Shown here: positions 7,745 through 17,781 of the stretch, in pieces
Numbering within the stretch: position 1 is the stretch's first letter
Layout of the letters: each line of letters starts with the position of its first letter
NCBI GenBank assembly: GCA_002393965.1
Contig: DGSL01000026.1
Span: 8,841 to 72,840 of the forward strand
Length of the DNA stretch: 64,000 bases
Reading direction: 5' to 3'
Source of the DNA: Bacteroidales bacterium UBA4363
GTDB taxonomy: Bacteria > Bacteroidota > Bacteroidia > Bacteroidales > Paludibacteraceae
Notes under the pieces: generated by a model
Seen by the model: the letters and a program-made list of their open reading frames with translations, nothing else
What the model was told of the DNA's origin: nothing
Database searches by the model: none
Position numbers and translations under genes: made by a program

Positions 7745-9823
7745 ATGGCAAAGACCTTCAAACGCACAACCGTCACATCGGCCCTGCCGTATGCCAACGG
7801 ACCGGTCCATATCGGTCACCTGGCAGGAGTGTATATCCCCGCTGACATATACGTCCGCTACTTACGTGCCAAAGGAGAAGAGGTAATCTTCATCGGCGGC
7901 TCCGACGAGCATGGAGTTCCGATTACAATCCGTGCGCGTAAGGAAGGGGTCAGTCCTCAGGACGTAGTGGACCGATACCATACAATCATCAAAGACGGGT
8001 TCAAGCACTTCGGCATCTCGTTTGACATCTACTCCCGCACCACCTCTCCGACGCACTATGAGATGGCGTCGAACATCTTCAAGAGCATCTACGAAAAAGG
8101 CGGATTCATCGAGAAAACTTCCGAGCAATACTACGACGAAGAGGCGCATCAGTTCCTGGCGGACCGATACATCACGGGAGAATGTCCTCACTGTCATGAG
8201 CAGGGTGCGTATGGAGACCAGTGTGAAAAATGCGGTACGGCCTTGAGTCCGACCGAACTAATCAACCCGAAGAGTACGATCTCGAACACCACGCCGGTGA
8301 TGAAAGAGACGAAACACTGGTATCTGCCGCTGGACCGTCACGAAGAGTGGTTGCGCAAGTGGATACTGGAAGACCATAAAGAGTGGCGTCCGAACGTGTA
8401 TGGGCAGTGTAAATCATGGTTGGACATGCACCTGTTGCCGAGAGCCGTCTCCCGCGATCTGGACTGGGGCATTCCCCTGCCACTGCCGAACACGGAAGGT
8501 AAGGTGCTGTATGTATGGTTTGACGCTCCAATCGGTTATATCTCGAACACAAAAGAGTTGTGTGAGAAGGAGCCGGAGAAATACGGAAACTGGGAGAAAT
8601 GGTGGAAAGACCCAGAGACTCGTCTGATCCATTTCATCGGGAAAGACAACATCGTATTCCACTGTATCGTCTTCCCTGCGATGTTGAAAGCGGAGGGATC
8701 CTATATCCTGCCGGACAACGTGCCAGCGAATGAGTTCCTGAACCTGGAAGGAGACAAGATCTCGACCTCGCGCAACTGGGCGGTATGGATGCATGAATAC
8801 CTGGAAGACTTCCCGGGCAAACAGGACGTGCTTCGCTATGTCCTCACGGCAAATGCTCCGGAGACGAAGGACAACGACTTCTCGTGGCGCGACTTCCAGT
8901 CACGCAACAACAACGAGTTGGTTGCCATCTACGGAAACTTCGTCAACCGCACCCTTGTGCTGACGTGGAAATACTTCGATGGAAAGGTTCCCACGCGCGG
9001 TACGCTGACGGACACGGACAAGGAACTGCTCGGAGAATTTGAGGAGACGAAAGCGAAGATCGGCACGCTACTGGAGGCGTTCCGATTCCGTGATGCGCAG
9101 AAAGAGGCGATGAACCTGGCTCGTCTGGGCAACAAATACCTTGCCGACACTGAGCCGTGGAAGACCATCAAGACCGACCCTGATCGTGTCGGTACGATCC
9201 TGAATCTCTCGCTCCAACTGACGGCAAACCTCTCCATTGCCTTCGGTCCATTCCTGCCATTCAGCACAGAGAAGCTGCAGCGCATGCTGGGCATTGAGCA
9301 GTTGGGATGGTCGCATCTGGGAGAGACGGAGCTTATGGCAGAAGGTCACAGCATCGAGAGAGCCGAGTTGTTGTTCGAGAAGATCGAGGATGACGCCATC
9401 GAGGCACAGCTGAAGCGCCTGGAAGACATCCGCAAAGCGAACGAAGAGGCCAAGAGCAAGGAAGAGGCCAGTCACTATAAAGCCGCTCCGCAGAAAGAAG
9501 AGGTACCGTTTGACGTATTTGAGAAACTGGATCTACGCGTCGGTACGGTATTGACCTGTGAGAGAGTTCCGAAGACGGACAAGCTGTTGCGCTTCACGAT
9601 TGACGACGGACTGGGTTCGCGCACCATCATCAGCGGTCTGGCGCAGTATTATGATCCTGAAAGCCTTGTCGGTACGCAGGTGGTATTCGTCGCCAACCTG
9701 GAGCCACGTACGATGCGCGGCATTGAGAGCCGCGGCATGTTGCTGACCACGCAAGACGCTGACGGAAGTGTCCGCCTGCTGCGTCCAGAAGTTGCCGTAA
9801 CGGCAGGAATCAAAATCAGTTAA
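7745..9823 (+). CDS. metG: methionyl-tRNA synthetase
   Basis: A class I aminoacyl-tRNA synthetase of 692 residues that charges tRNA-Met. The HIGH motif is at residues 22-25 (GPVHIGH) and the KMSKS equivalent is KISTS at about 338-342. A zinc knuckle CPHC...CEKC lies at about 147-163. After the anticodon-binding helices and a charged linker (about 550-590), a C-terminal OB-fold tRNA-binding domain begins around [17 protein letters not shown]. That domain makes the enzyme a dimer in related bacteria. It is transcribed from its own -7 box and appears monocistronic. Confidence 0.97.
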   Translation: MAKTFKRTTVTSALPYANGPVHIGHLAGVYIPADIYVRYLRAKGEEVIFIGGSDEHGVPITIRARKEGVSPQDVVDRYHTIIKDGFKHFGISFDIYSRTTSPTHYEMASNIFKSIYEKGGFIEKTSEQYYDEEAHQFLADRYITGECPHCHEQGAYGDQCEKCGTALSPTELINPKSTISNTTPVMKETKHWYLPLDRHEEWLRKWILEDHKEWRPNVYGQCKSWLDMHLLPRAVSRDLDWGIPLPLPNTEGKVLYVWFDAPIGYISNTKELCEKEPEKYGNWEKWWKDPETRLIHFIGKDNIVFHCIVFPAMLKAEGSYILPDNVPANEFLNLEGDKISTSRNWAVWMHEYLEDFPGKQDVLRYVLTANAPETKDNDFSWRDFQSRNNNELVAIYGNFVNRTLVLTWKYFDGKVPTRGTLTDTDKELLGEFEETKAKIGTLLEAFRFRDAQKEAMNLARLGNKYLADTEPWKTIKTDPDRVGTILNLSLQLTANLSIAFGPFLPFSTEKLQRMLGIEQLGWSHLGETELMAEGHSIERAELLFEKIEDDAIEAQLKRLEDIRKANEEAKSKEEASHYKAAPQKEEVPFDVFEKLDLRVGTVLTCERVPKTDKLLRFTIDDGLGSRTIISGLAQYYDPESLVGTQVVFVANLEPRTMRGIESRGMLLTTQDADGSVRLLRPEVAVTAGIKIS

Positions 9824-9979
9824 GAACTTCCCCAACAGGAAACAGACCCTCCCATTGCCACTAAAAAAACACGAAAAAGAAGACCGAGACACCCTTTGTT
9901 ATTGATTTTAGTCACAGAGGATACGTCTTCAGGTCATTATTGAAAAAGAGCCCTTACGAACAAAAAAAAACTTATTCGC

Positions 9980-10447
9980 ATGTCAAAAATCAGCATCTCC
10001 AGTCACGAAGACTTAGCTGCCTTCGTCGGGAAAGAAATCGGAGTATCGGACTGGCATCAGATCAGTCAAGAGCAGATCAACCAGTTTGCCGACGCCACCT
10101 TGGACCATCAATGGATACACGTTGACAAGGAACGTGCCGTCAAGGAGTCGCCGTTCGGAGACACGATAGCGCATGGCTATCTGACCCTGTCGTTGTTGCC
10201 GTACCTATGGAATCAAATTGTCGAGGTCAGCAACTTCAAGTTGCAGGTCAACTACGGCATCGAGAACTTCAAGTTCGGTCAGGCCGTCGTCGTAGGTGGC
10301 CGTGTCCGTCTTCGCACGAAGCTCGTGGAATGTCTGGACCTTCGCGGTGTCACGAAAGCGACGATTGAGGCGACGTTGGAGATTGAAGATCAGAAGAAAC
10401 CAGCGTATCGCGGCAACGTCATCTTCCTCTACCACTTCAATCACTAA
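9980..10447 (+). CDS. MaoC-family (R)-specific enoyl-CoA hydratase
   Basis: A 155-residue hot-dog-fold protein with the hydratase 2 signature: D-A-T-L-D-H-Q-W-I-H-V-D near residues 34-45, then FGDTIAHGYLTLSLLP, which supply the catalytic Asp and His. It probably hydrates or dehydrates an acyl-CoA; the exact substrate is unknown. The start at 9980 gives the family length. It stands alone between metG and a bidirectional terminator shared with metK. Confidence 0.87.
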   Translation: MSKISISSHEDLAAFVGKEIGVSDWHQISQEQINQFADATLDHQWIHVDKERAVKESPFGDTIAHGYLTLSLLPYLWNQIVEVSNFKLQVNYGIENFKFGQAVVVGGRVRLRTKLVECLDLRGVTKATIEATLEIEDQKKPAYRGNVIFLYHFNH

Positions 10448-10468
10448 TCCGTCGATCGAGAAACCATA

Positions 10469-10507
10469 AAAAAACCTTGGAAGGCGATGCTTTCCAAGGT
10501 TTTTTTT
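10469..10507. terminator. bidirectional intrinsic terminator
   Basis: CCTTGGAA (10475-10482) pairs with TTCCAAGG (10492-10499), flanked by an A-run before and a T-run after. It therefore works as a hairpin plus U-tract in both directions. It separates the hydratase gene (+) from metK (-). Confidence 0.88.
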
Positions 10508-10560
10508 GTCCTTTTCATCCCGTATTTCCGCACTCACAGCGGGAAGAGGCATGGCGATGG

Positions 10561-11850
10561 TCAGAGTCCGAAAGCCTCCCTTACCTTCGTCACGAAGTCG
10601 AGTTTCTCCCAGGTGAAGAGTTCGACGGTCCGTTCGATGGTCTCGCCGTGTTCTCCTACGAAAGTCTTCCGAACGGTCTGCGGTGTACGTCCCATGTGTC
10701 CGTAGGCTGCTGTCTCCTCGTAGATAGGGTTGCGCAGTTGGAGTCGGTCCTCGATCTGCTTCGGACGAAGAGGGAACAGTCGTCTGACCACCTCGGCAAT
10801 CTCGCCGTCGGTGTGCGCGACCTTAGCGGTGCCGTAGGTGTTGACGTACACACTTACGGGGTCGGCCTTTCCGATGGCATAGGCGACCTGTACGAGCACC
10901 TCGTCTGCCACGCCGGCTGCGACGAGATTCTTAGCGATATGTCGGCAGGCATAGGCGGCGGACCGGTCCACCTTGGAAGGGTCCTTACCTGAGAAGGCTC
11001 CACCACCGTGAGCACCCCGTCCGCCATAGGTATCGACGATGATCTTGCGTCCGGTCAGGCCGGTATCGCCGTGCGGTCCTCCGATGACAAACTTGCCTGT
11101 CGGGTTGACGAGGAGTCGGTAACCATCGGAAATAAGCGCCTCGTACTGCGGATCGAGTTTCCTGACACGCGGAATAAGATAGGTCATGACATCCTTTTCG
11201 ATCTGAGCGACCATGCGTCGGTCTCGCGCGTCCTCCTCGTCGCGGCTCTCGCCGGGGACAGGTGGGATAAACTCATCATGCTGTGTGGAGATGACAATCG
11301 TTGCGACGCGTTTCGGCCGTCGGTCGTCGCCATATTCGATAGTCACCTGGCTTTTGGCGTCCGGTCGCAGGTAGGTCATCACCTTCCCTTCGCGCCGAAT
11401 GGCAGAGAGTTCGCGCAGGAGAGCGTGAGAGAGGTCGAGGGCAAGCGGCATGAGATTTTCGGTCTCGCGCGTTGCGTAGCCGAACATCATACCCTGGTCA
11501 CCAGCTCCCTGCTCGTCAGGGTCGGGGCGATCAACGCCACGGTTGATATCGGGAGACTGTCCGTGAATGGACGAGATGATACCGCATGAATTGGCATCGA
11601 ACATATACTCTCCCTTGGTGTATCCGATGCGTGAGATAACATTGCGCGCCACCTTCTGCACATCGACATACGCCTTGGAATTAACCTCGCCGGCGAGCAC
11701 GACGAGTCCCGTGGTCACGAGGGTTTCGCAAGCCACCTTCGACTCCGGGTCCTGGGCGAGGAAATTGTCGAGCAGAGCATCGGAAATCTGGTCAGCCACC
11801 TTATCCGGATGGCCTTCCGATACAGACTCTGAAGAAAAGAAATATCCCAT
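10561..11850 (-). CDS. metK: S-adenosylmethionine synthetase
   Basis: Makes S-adenosylmethionine from methionine and ATP. The 429-residue protein begins [20 protein letters not shown] and carries the conserved [12 protein letters not shown] and [19 protein letters not shown] motifs. It is longer than the E. coli enzyme (about 384), as is usual in Bacteroidetes. The gene is preceded by an unusually long leader (about 180 bases from a -7 box at 12046-12039) and ends at a bidirectional terminator. Confidence 0.97.
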   Translation of the reverse strand: MGYFFSSESVSEGHPDKVADQISDALLDNFLAQDPESKVACETLVTTGLVVLAGEVNSKAYVDVQKVARNVISRIGYTKGEYMFDANSCGIISSIHGQSPDINRGVDRPDPDEQGAGDQGMMFGYATRETENLMPLALDLSHALLRELSAIRREGKVMTYLRPDAKSQVTIEYGDDRRPKRVATIVISTQHDEFIPPVPGESRDEEDARDRRMVAQIEKDVMTYLIPRVRKLDPQYEALISDGYRLLVNPTGKFVIGGPHGDTGLTGRKIIVDTYGGRGAHGGGAFSGKDPSKVDRSAAYACRHIAKNLVAAGVADEVLVQVAYAIGKADPVSVYVNTYGTAKVAHTDGEIAEVVRRLFPLRPKQIEDRLQLRNPIYEETAAYGHMGRTPQTVRKTFVGEHGETIERTVELFTWEKLDFVTKVREAFGL

Positions 11851-12032
11851 AATTCAAAAAAAATAATGTTAGCCTTGGCAGTAAAAGAATCCTTACCGTC
11901 TAAAGAAACGTACGTGAGAAAAATGATGGGAATTGGAATGTGGCCAGCAGCCAGAGAGCCGTATTTAGCATTTTTTAGAGTGGTTGCAAGCAGTCCAAAT
12001 CCGTCCACCTACCTTCTGTAACGAGTAGAATT
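11851..12032 (-). promoter_or_regulatory. long untranslated leader of metK
   Basis: If transcription starts just after the -7 box at 12046-12039, the metK mRNA has a leader of about 180 bases. I do not recognise a SAM riboswitch consensus in it, and no clear terminator hairpin abuts the start codon. A short GTG-initiated frame runs from 12008 through the leader into metK out of frame and is probably not a gene. Confidence 0.3.
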
Positions 12033-12038
12033 GCGGTG

Positions 12039-12046
12039 CAAAGATA
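12039..12046 (-). promoter_or_regulatory. -7 box for metK
   Basis: On the minus strand this reads TATCTTTG. It is the only good match upstream of metK. Confidence 0.45.
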
Positions 12047-12111
12047 ATCGTTTTTTGAGAAAACAAGCATGGGAATCGTTGATTCTGTCCCACATTCAGA
12101 AATAATATCGT

Positions 12112-12119
12112 TACCTTTG
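12112..12119 (+). promoter_or_regulatory. -7 box for the Xaa-Pro aminopeptidase gene
   Basis: TACCTTTG matches TAnnTTTG and lies 36 bases before the ATG at 12156, which favours that start over an upstream in-frame ATG at 12069. Confidence 0.5.
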
Positions 12120-12155
12120 TTTCCCCACTATCCTAACCATCCAATCCATCGACAC

Positions 12156-14006
12156 ATGGAAACAAAAACATCAGAGGCACTGCGACTGCTGCGAGAGATG
12201 CTACAGAGGGAACACATGGACGCGATCGTCATCCCGTCGTGTGATCCTCACGGCAGCGAATACGTCTCCGAGTACTGGAAGGCGCGCGAACACTTCTCTG
12301 GCTTCACAGGCTCGGCTGGTACCCTTGTCGTTCTCGCCGAGAAAGCTGCCCTGTGGACAGACTCACGGTACTACCTGCAGGCGGAGTCGGAACTGCACGG
12401 CAGCGGGATTGAGTTGATGAAAACGGGGTTGGCTGGCACTCCGGACCTCGTCCACTGGCTAAAAAGCGAGGTGAGGAGCGGTGGGATTGTCAACCTGCCC
12501 GGTTCGTTATTCTCCATATCGGACTGTCAGGCAGCGACAGCCGTACTGAAAGAGCAGAAGATTGACTTCCGCGACGGTCTGATTGACGATTGCTGGCCGG
12601 GCAGGCCAGCGAAGCCGGAAAGCAAGGCCTTCGCCTACGGAGAGGAGTACAGCGGCAAGAGCGCCACGGAAAAGATAAATACCCTGCGGGAGCAGATGAG
12701 TCGGATGGGCATTGACACCCTGCTCCTCTCCCACCTTGACGAAATAGGTTGGCTCTGCAACATCCGCGGCAACGAGATACGCCATACGCCAGTGATCTCG
12801 GGGTACATAATTGTCGAAAAGAGCCGTGTGAGACTCCACCTCACCCCTTCGTCGCACAAAGGAAACGCGGCATTAGAAACCCACCTGGAGAATCAGGGCA
12901 TCGAGCTACGAGACTACGACGACTTCGGAGCAGACATAGCGGGGCTGGAGAAGCGACGGATCCTCTTAGACAAAGACCGCGACAACTACGCCATATTCAA
13001 GACCGTCGCAGAGAAAAACCGCGTATTCTTCGGCAGATCTCCCGTCGCAATGGCGAAAGCAATCCGAAACACGACGGAGATAAGGAACGTACGGAAAGCG
13101 ATGGAAAAAGACGGGCGGGCGCTGGTCCGCTTCTGGAAGTGGATGGAGGCAGCCTTGGACCATGGAGAACCACTGAGCGAACTCTCCGTAGCGGAGAAGC
13201 TGCGCGAGTTCCGAGAGAAAGAGTCCGGATTCAGAGAAGAAAGTTTCGAATCCATCGTAGGATACGGTGCTCACGGAGCCATCGTCCACTACAGGAGTAC
13301 GGAAGCGAGCAACGCTGAGATCAAGAAAGGCAACCTGCTGCTCATCGACTCGGGCGGTCAGTATGCGGAAGGGACGACGGACATTACGCGCACCTTTGCG
13401 CTCGGGGATGTAGGCGAGGAAGCGCGTCACGACTACACCCTGGTGCTAAAGGGCCTCATTGCCTTGAGTTCCGCCTACTTCCCGGCTGGGTCGAGCGGGA
13501 GTCAGATAGACCTCCTTGCCAAGCAATACCTATGGAAAGAAGGGAAGAGCTACGGACATGGAACGGGTCATGGCGTGGGTCACTTCCTGTGTGTGCATGA
13601 AGGTCCGCAGAACATCTCGCCGAAAGGCAGTTACGGATTCCGTGCGGGCATGGTCACCTCGAACGAGCCGGGCTATTACCTGGAGGGCCGTTACGGCATC
13701 CGTCACGAAAACCTGACGCTGACGCGCCTTGTCACGGAAGAGAGCGAAGACAAAGAATTTGCCCCCGAGCATCCAATCGCCTCGTCGAACGTACCCTTTT
13801 TACGATTTGAAACCTTAACTTTGTGTCCGTTTGACGTAAACGGCATCGAATTTGCATTATTAACCGAAGCAGAATGCGACTGGCTGAACCGTTATCACCG
13901 GATGGTGATGCGTCGTCTGGGTCCACTCCTGGAAGAGCGGGAAGCGGAATGGCTACGCCACAAGACGTTGCCTATCAACCGGAAGGGCATCTGCGATGAA
14001 CAATAA
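12156..14006 (+). CDS. aminopeptidase P / Xaa-Pro aminopeptidase (M24B)
   Basis: A 616-residue cytoplasmic metallopeptidase that removes an N-terminal residue preceding proline. It has the three-domain layout of the large family form: two creatinase-like N-terminal domains, then the pita-bread catalytic domain. Metal ligands are visible in LLIDSGGQYAEGTTDITRTF (two Asp), GHGTGHGVGHFLCVHEGP (His), SNEPGYY (Glu) and GIRHENL (Glu). The chosen start follows the -7 box at 12112. It is followed 26 bases later by the thioredoxin-like gene, so the two may be co-transcribed. Confidence 0.93.
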   Translation: METKTSEALRLLREMLQREHMDAIVIPSCDPHGSEYVSEYWKAREHFSGFTGSAGTLVVLAEKAALWTDSRYYLQAESELHGSGIELMKTGLAGTPDLVHWLKSEVRSGGIVNLPGSLFSISDCQAATAVLKEQKIDFRDGLIDDCWPGRPAKPESKAFAYGEEYSGKSATEKINTLREQMSRMGIDTLLLSHLDEIGWLCNIRGNEIRHTPVISGYIIVEKSRVRLHLTPSSHKGNAALETHLENQGIELRDYDDFGADIAGLEKRRILLDKDRDNYAIFKTVAEKNRVFFGRSPVAMAKAIRNTTEIRNVRKAMEKDGRALVRFWKWMEAALDHGEPLSELSVAEKLREFREKESGFREESFESIVGYGAHGAIVHYRSTEASNAEIKKGNLLLIDSGGQYAEGTTDITRTFALGDVGEEARHDYTLVLKGLIALSSAYFPAGSSGSQIDLLAKQYLWKEGKSYGHGTGHGVGHFLCVHEGPQNISPKGSYGFRAGMVTSNEPGYYLEGRYGIRHENLTLTRLVTEESEDKEFAPEHPIASSNVPFLRFETLTLCPFDVNGIEFALLTEAECDWLNRYHRMVMRRLGPLLEEREAEWLRHKTLPINRKGICDEQ

Positions 14007-14032
14007 ACGAAACAGCAAAACCATCTAACCCC

Positions 14033-15523
14033 ATGAAAAGACTCATAGCCATCCTACTTCCTCTCCTCCTCTCGCTGGGCGTCGCCGCCGAGAGTTACAC
14101 CATCAAGGTCCATGCGCCTCAGCTGGCAAACCGGGACGTCTTCCTTGCCTCGTACTTCAACGGCAAGATCTACTCACGAGACACGACACACCTAAACGCC
14201 AACGGCTACGGGTACTTCTCGAAACCGAAGCGGCTGGAAGAGGGGTTGTACATGCTATATGTCAACCCGAACAGCCGGTACTACGAGTTCCTGGTTGCGG
14301 AGCGTCAGAACCTGGACCTGAACGTCACGGACACGACGCAGAGCGTGGTAAAATGCTTCAGCGTAACGGGAGACGAGCAGAGTGAAAAGTTCGTTGAAAT
14401 GGGCCGATACATCACAACGCAGCGCGAAAAGAGCATGGCATTAGGCGAGAAGATCAAACAGGCACAGGAGCAGGGTCAACCGACAAAAAAATACGAAGAG
14501 CAGCTCAAGGAACTGGACAAAGAAGTCATCGGCTACCAGAACCAGATCGTGGAGCAATACAAGGGTCGGATGCTCGGTCTCTTCGTCCACGCGCTCCAGA
14601 ACCCGAGATTTCCGGAAGAGCTGGTGACGGCGGACCTGAAAGACGAGAAGGTCCAGTTTGCCCGTTACGCCTATGCCAAGGACCACTACTTTGACAACTA
14701 CGACCTGAGCGACGTACGATCGTGGCGCATCAACCAGCTGAACCAGCGGTTGCAAGACTTTCTGGACCACCACGTGATCCAGTTGCCGGACAGCATCATC
14801 CCGGAGGTGCTGCGTCTGATCGAGAAGAGTCGCGGTGACACGGTATGCTTCAACCTGATGACCAACTACATGATCAACTACTCGGTCACGTCGCGCATCA
14901 TGGGCATGGACAAACTCTTTGCGCGCATAGCGGAGAACTACTACTTCACCGGTCAGGCCTACTGGGCGGACTCGACGCTGATGTCCACGATCCGCTCGGA
15001 ATATGCGAAAGTGCGTCTGAACCTACTGGGCATGAAAGCCGGGAATCTGCCACTGAAAGAATACGGAGGGAAAGCGTTCCGGGTGTATGACATCAACAAG
15101 CCCTTCACGCTGGTCTATTTCTTCGAGCCGACGTGCGGTCACTGCAAGGAAGTGACGCCAAAGGTCCATGACCTGTATGAGAAATACAAGGACAAAGGCT
15201 TTGAAGTCATTGCCATCTACCTGCTGCAAGACCGCGAAGAATGGCGCGAATTCATCGAGAAGAACCACATGCAAGACTGGATCAACGCATGGGATCCGGA
15301 CCGGGAGTCGTACTATTGGGAATTCTATGACACATCGACCACGCCGGGCATTTATCTGCTCGACAGCGAGAAGAAAATCGTAGCGAAGAAGATCAGTGCG
15401 GAATCGCTGGATGACATCCTGAACTACGAACTCATCGAGAAAAACGACAAGGAGTCGAACGGAAGACGGAATCCGAAATCGACGAAGACCGCCGACTACG
15501 AAACGAGCATTGACCTGCAATAA
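14033..15523 (+). CDS. exported TlpA-like thioredoxin-fold protein (DUF5106-type N terminus)
   Basis: A 496-residue protein with a signal peptide (KRLIAILLPLLLSLGVAAES, cut near residue 19). A long N-terminal region follows, carrying a coiled-coil-like stretch (about 125-165) and a helical section. The C-terminal thioredoxin fold holds a redox-active pair in EPTCGHCK (Cys368 and Cys371). It probably acts as a periplasmic thiol-disulfide reductase. The N-terminal part resembles the DUF5106 region seen in Bacteroidetes TlpA-like proteins, and its role is unknown. The next gene starts 7 bases after the stop. Confidence 0.85.
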   Translation: MKRLIAILLPLLLSLGVAAESYTIKVHAPQLANRDVFLASYFNGKIYSRDTTHLNANGYGYFSKPKRLEEGLYMLYVNPNSRYYEFLVAERQNLDLNVTDTTQSVVKCFSVTGDEQSEKFVEMGRYITTQREKSMALGEKIKQAQEQGQPTKKYEEQLKELDKEVIGYQNQIVEQYKGRMLGLFVHALQNPRFPEELVTADLKDEKVQFARYAYAKDHYFDNYDLSDVRSWRINQLNQRLQDFLDHHVIQLPDSIIPEVLRLIEKSRGDTVCFNLMTNYMINYSVTSRIMGMDKLFARIAENYYFTGQAYWADSTLMSTIRSEYAKVRLNLLGMKAGNLPLKEYGGKAFRVYDINKPFTLVYFFEPTCGHCKEVTPKVHDLYEKYKDKGFEVIAIYLLQDREEWREFIEKNHMQDWINAWDPDRESYYWEFYDTSTTPGIYLLDSEKKIVAKKISAESLDDILNYELIEKNDKESNGRRNPKSTKTADYETSIDLQ

Positions 15524-15530
15524 AAGAGCC

Positions 15531-16076
15531 ATGGCCTTAGTGAAACCCTACAAAGGAAAACGCCCATTGATCGGTAAGAACTGCTACCTTGCGGAGGACG
15601 CTGTCGTGACGGGAGACGTAGAAATCGGCGAAGGAAGCAGCGTATGGTTCGGGGCGGTAATCAGAGGTGACGTCGGAGCGATCCGCATCGGTAGAGACAG
15701 CAATATCCAGGACGGAGCCATCCTGCACACGACGGAAGGGAAATCGACGATCGAGATTGGTGACGAGGTGACGATCGGTCACCGCGCCATCGTACACGGC
15801 GCGAAGATAGGGAACCGGAGCCTCATCGGGATGAACGCCACGATACTGGACAACGCCCGAGTGGGCGAAGGGAGCATCGTGGGAGCGGGAGCCGTCGTAC
15901 TCGCGAATACCGAGATAGAGCCCTACACGCTCTATGCGGGCATCCCTGCGCGGCTGGTCAAGAGGCTGGACGCGGAAACGGTGTCCCGTGCCCATCAGAC
16001 GCAGGCGCAGCACTACGTGGACTGTGCGAGAGAATACATGAAACAACAGGAAGAAAAAGACGGCAATCAGAGATAG
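15531..16076 (+). CDS. gamma-carbonic-anhydrase-family protein
   Basis: A 181-residue left-handed beta-helix protein built from hexapeptide repeats (IGEGSSVWFGAVIRGD, IGRDSNIQDGAILHT, IGDEVTIGHRAIVHG). The His residues in ILHTTE, IGHRA and IVHG correspond to the zinc ligands of the gamma class. Proteins of this YrdA/PaaY type are not always active carbonic anhydrases. The ATG at 15531 was chosen because ALVKPYKGKRPLIG matches the family start. It follows the thioredoxin-like gene by 7 bases and overlaps the convergent methyltransferase gene tail to tail by 10. Confidence 0.9.
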   Translation: MALVKPYKGKRPLIGKNCYLAEDAVVTGDVEIGEGSSVWFGAVIRGDVGAIRIGRDSNIQDGAILHTTEGKSTIEIGDEVTIGHRAIVHGAKIGNRSLIGMNATILDNARVGEGSIVGAGAVVLANTEIEPYTLYAGIPARLVKRLDAETVSRAHQTQAQHYVDCAREYMKQQEEKDGNQR

Positions 16077-16783
16077 AAAGCCTCGGTCAGCCGTCGGTAA
16101 TCCTCAGAATACTCGTGACGGTGGTCCTCCTCGATTACCAGCTGATCCTCGCCGCACTCGCCTCGGGCAGAAGAGAACGTCATCAGCACCCGTTTGGGCT
16201 GAGCGGACCGTCGCATAGGGAAGACCCAGGTGCGCCTTCGCAGAAACAGTCCGCCTAAGAGGCAGAGATCGGTGAGCAACGCACCTTCGCAGACGGGCAT
16301 GACGACCGAAAAGAGTCCGTCTTCATCGAGCAGCATCGTGACACCTCGGACCAGTTCCTCGAGCGGGAGGCTGTCGTCATGGCGAGCCGAGGTTCGCCGC
16401 GTATCCGGAGAGCGGAGAGCGTCTCGGAAATAGGGAGGGTTGCTGATAATCAGTCCGTATTTCCCGTAGCTCTGAGAAGCAAAGGCCTGGAAATCCTCGC
16501 AATGAATCCGGATACGGTCGTACCAGGGCGAAGCAGAGACGTTCTGAGCCGCCTGGCGAGCCGAGTCAGCATCGATCTCGACGGCATCGATCAAGGCAAG
16601 GGGATTGCGCTGAGCGACCATCAGAGCGAGGAGTCCGGTACCGGTCCCCACATCCAAGACACGATGGGCGGAAGAGCAGGGAGCCCATGCGCCGAGCAGG
16701 ACACCGTCGGTGCCGACCTTCATGGCACAGTGATCCTGGACAATCCGGAACTGGCGAAACTGAAAATAGGGATTGGGGGCCAT
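16067..16783 (-). CDS. TrmN6-like tRNA1(Val) adenine-37 N6-methyltransferase
   Basis: A 238-residue SAM-dependent methyltransferase. The start NPYFQFRQFRIVQDHCAMKVGTDG is family-typical, followed by the SAM loop LDVGTGTGLLALM and the catalytic NPPY (about residues 114-117), which marks N6-adenine methyltransferases. By homology with YfiC it should modify A37 of valine tRNA. The ATG at 16783 was preferred over one seven codons upstream because the conserved region begins at once. It lies 21 bases after the exonuclease gene on the same strand. Confidence 0.87.
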   Translation of the reverse strand: MAPNPYFQFRQFRIVQDHCAMKVGTDGVLLGAWAPCSSAHRVLDVGTGTGLLALMVAQRNPLALIDAVEIDADSARQAAQNVSASPWYDRIRIHCEDFQAFASQSYGKYGLIISNPPYFRDALRSPDTRRTSARHDDSLPLEELVRGVTMLLDEDGLFSVVMPVCEGALLTDLCLLGGLFLRRRTWVFPMRRSAQPKRVLMTFSSARGECGEDQLVIEEDHRHEYSEDYRRLTEAFYL

Positions 16784-16804
16784 AGACAAGAGTAAAAGAG
16801 GCAC

Positions 16805-17602
16805 TCAGCCCTTCTTGTAGAGCATGTAGAAACGAGTGAAGGTACGTTTGGTATCGAGAGGGAAGTCAGCGCCCATGATCCATCCATAGTAGCCCTGGTC
16901 CTTGAGGAGGACCTCACGCAGCTGTTGTCCCTTGTACTTACCGAAATTGACGACGGGATGCTGCCGCTCCCGGTCCCAGACCAGACGTCCAGCGATGTCC
17001 ACATTATTATTGAACGAAGAGAAATCGGACAGGAACGAGACCTCGTTGCGCAGGTCGTCGTACCTATCGAGCTGTGCCTTGAGCACCTCGTAGGTGGCTT
17101 TGGTATCAGCCATGGCAGAATGAGCGTCGAGGAGTTCCTTGTTGCAATAGAACCGGTAAGCAGCGACGAGGGTACGCGGTTCCTTCTTGTAGAAGATTGT
17201 CTGGACATCGATCCAGCGGCGTTTCATGAAATCGACGTCGATATCCGCCCGGAGGAACTCCTCCGCCAGCATGGGAATGTCGAAGCGGTTGGAGTTATAG
17301 CCTGCCAAGTCGCATCCCTCGAAATCGCGGTAGAGGGTCTTGGCGAGTTCGCGGAAGGAGGGTTTGTCAGCCAGGTCGTCATCGGAGATGCCGTGTACGG
17401 CGGAAGCCTCCTCGGGCACGTGCATGACGACCTGCTGTCCGTTGACCTCGTGCATAGGTTTGATACGCATGGACTTTGCCTCCTCGTTGCCGTTGGGCAG
17501 GACTTTAAGGAACGAAAGTTCGATGATACGGTCGCGGACGACGTCGGTTCCGGTGGTCTCGAGGTCGAAGAAAATCAGTGGGTTCTTTAAATTCAACTGC
17601 AT
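16805..17602 (-). CDS. DnaQ-like 3'-5' exonuclease with C-terminal DUF3820-like domain
   Basis: A 265-residue protein. The N-terminal 170 residues are a DEDDh exonuclease: FFDLETTGTD (Asp, Glu), NSNRFDIPML (Asp), and HSAMADTKATYEVL (His, Asp). The C terminus carries FGKYKGQQLREVL, which resembles DUF3820, a small domain of unknown role. A run of about 39 in-frame codons upstream was rejected as the start because it overlaps the dnaN terminator and lacks similarity. It follows dnaN in the same direction, a neighbour relation common in Bacteroidetes, and probably acts in DNA repair or proofreading. Confidence 0.85.
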   Translation of the reverse strand: MQLNLKNPLIFFDLETTGTDVVRDRIIELSFLKVLPNGNEEAKSMRIKPMHEVNGQQVVMHVPEEASAVHGISDDDLADKPSFRELAKTLYRDFEGCDLAGYNSNRFDIPMLAEEFLRADIDVDFMKRRWIDVQTIFYKKEPRTLVAAYRFYCNKELLDAHSAMADTKATYEVLKAQLDRYDDLRNEVSFLSDFSSFNNNVDIAGRLVWDRERQHPVVNFGKYKGQQLREVLLKDQGYYGWIMGADFPLDTKRTFTRFYMLYKKG

Positions 17603-17681
17603 AGAGAAATGCGTGTTTTTAATGTTTTTGACTGCCGGAAACCGGCGGGAGAAAAGGTCAAACGTCCATGACGAGGATCGC

Positions 17682-17732
17682 ATAAAAAAAGAAGAGCGGA
17701 AAAGAAAGTCGAGAAGCACTTCCCTCTCCGCT
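17682..17732 (-). terminator. intrinsic terminator of dnaN
   Basis: Read on the minus strand, AGCGGA (17732-17727) pairs with TCCGCT (17700-17695) around an inner AGT...ACT step, and a run of seven T follows at 17690-17684. It lies 50 bases after the dnaN stop. Confidence 0.7.
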
Positions 17733-17781
17733 GTTGGTATGCGCCCATGATTATCAAGGAGACAGGCGTCAGGACTTCGTA

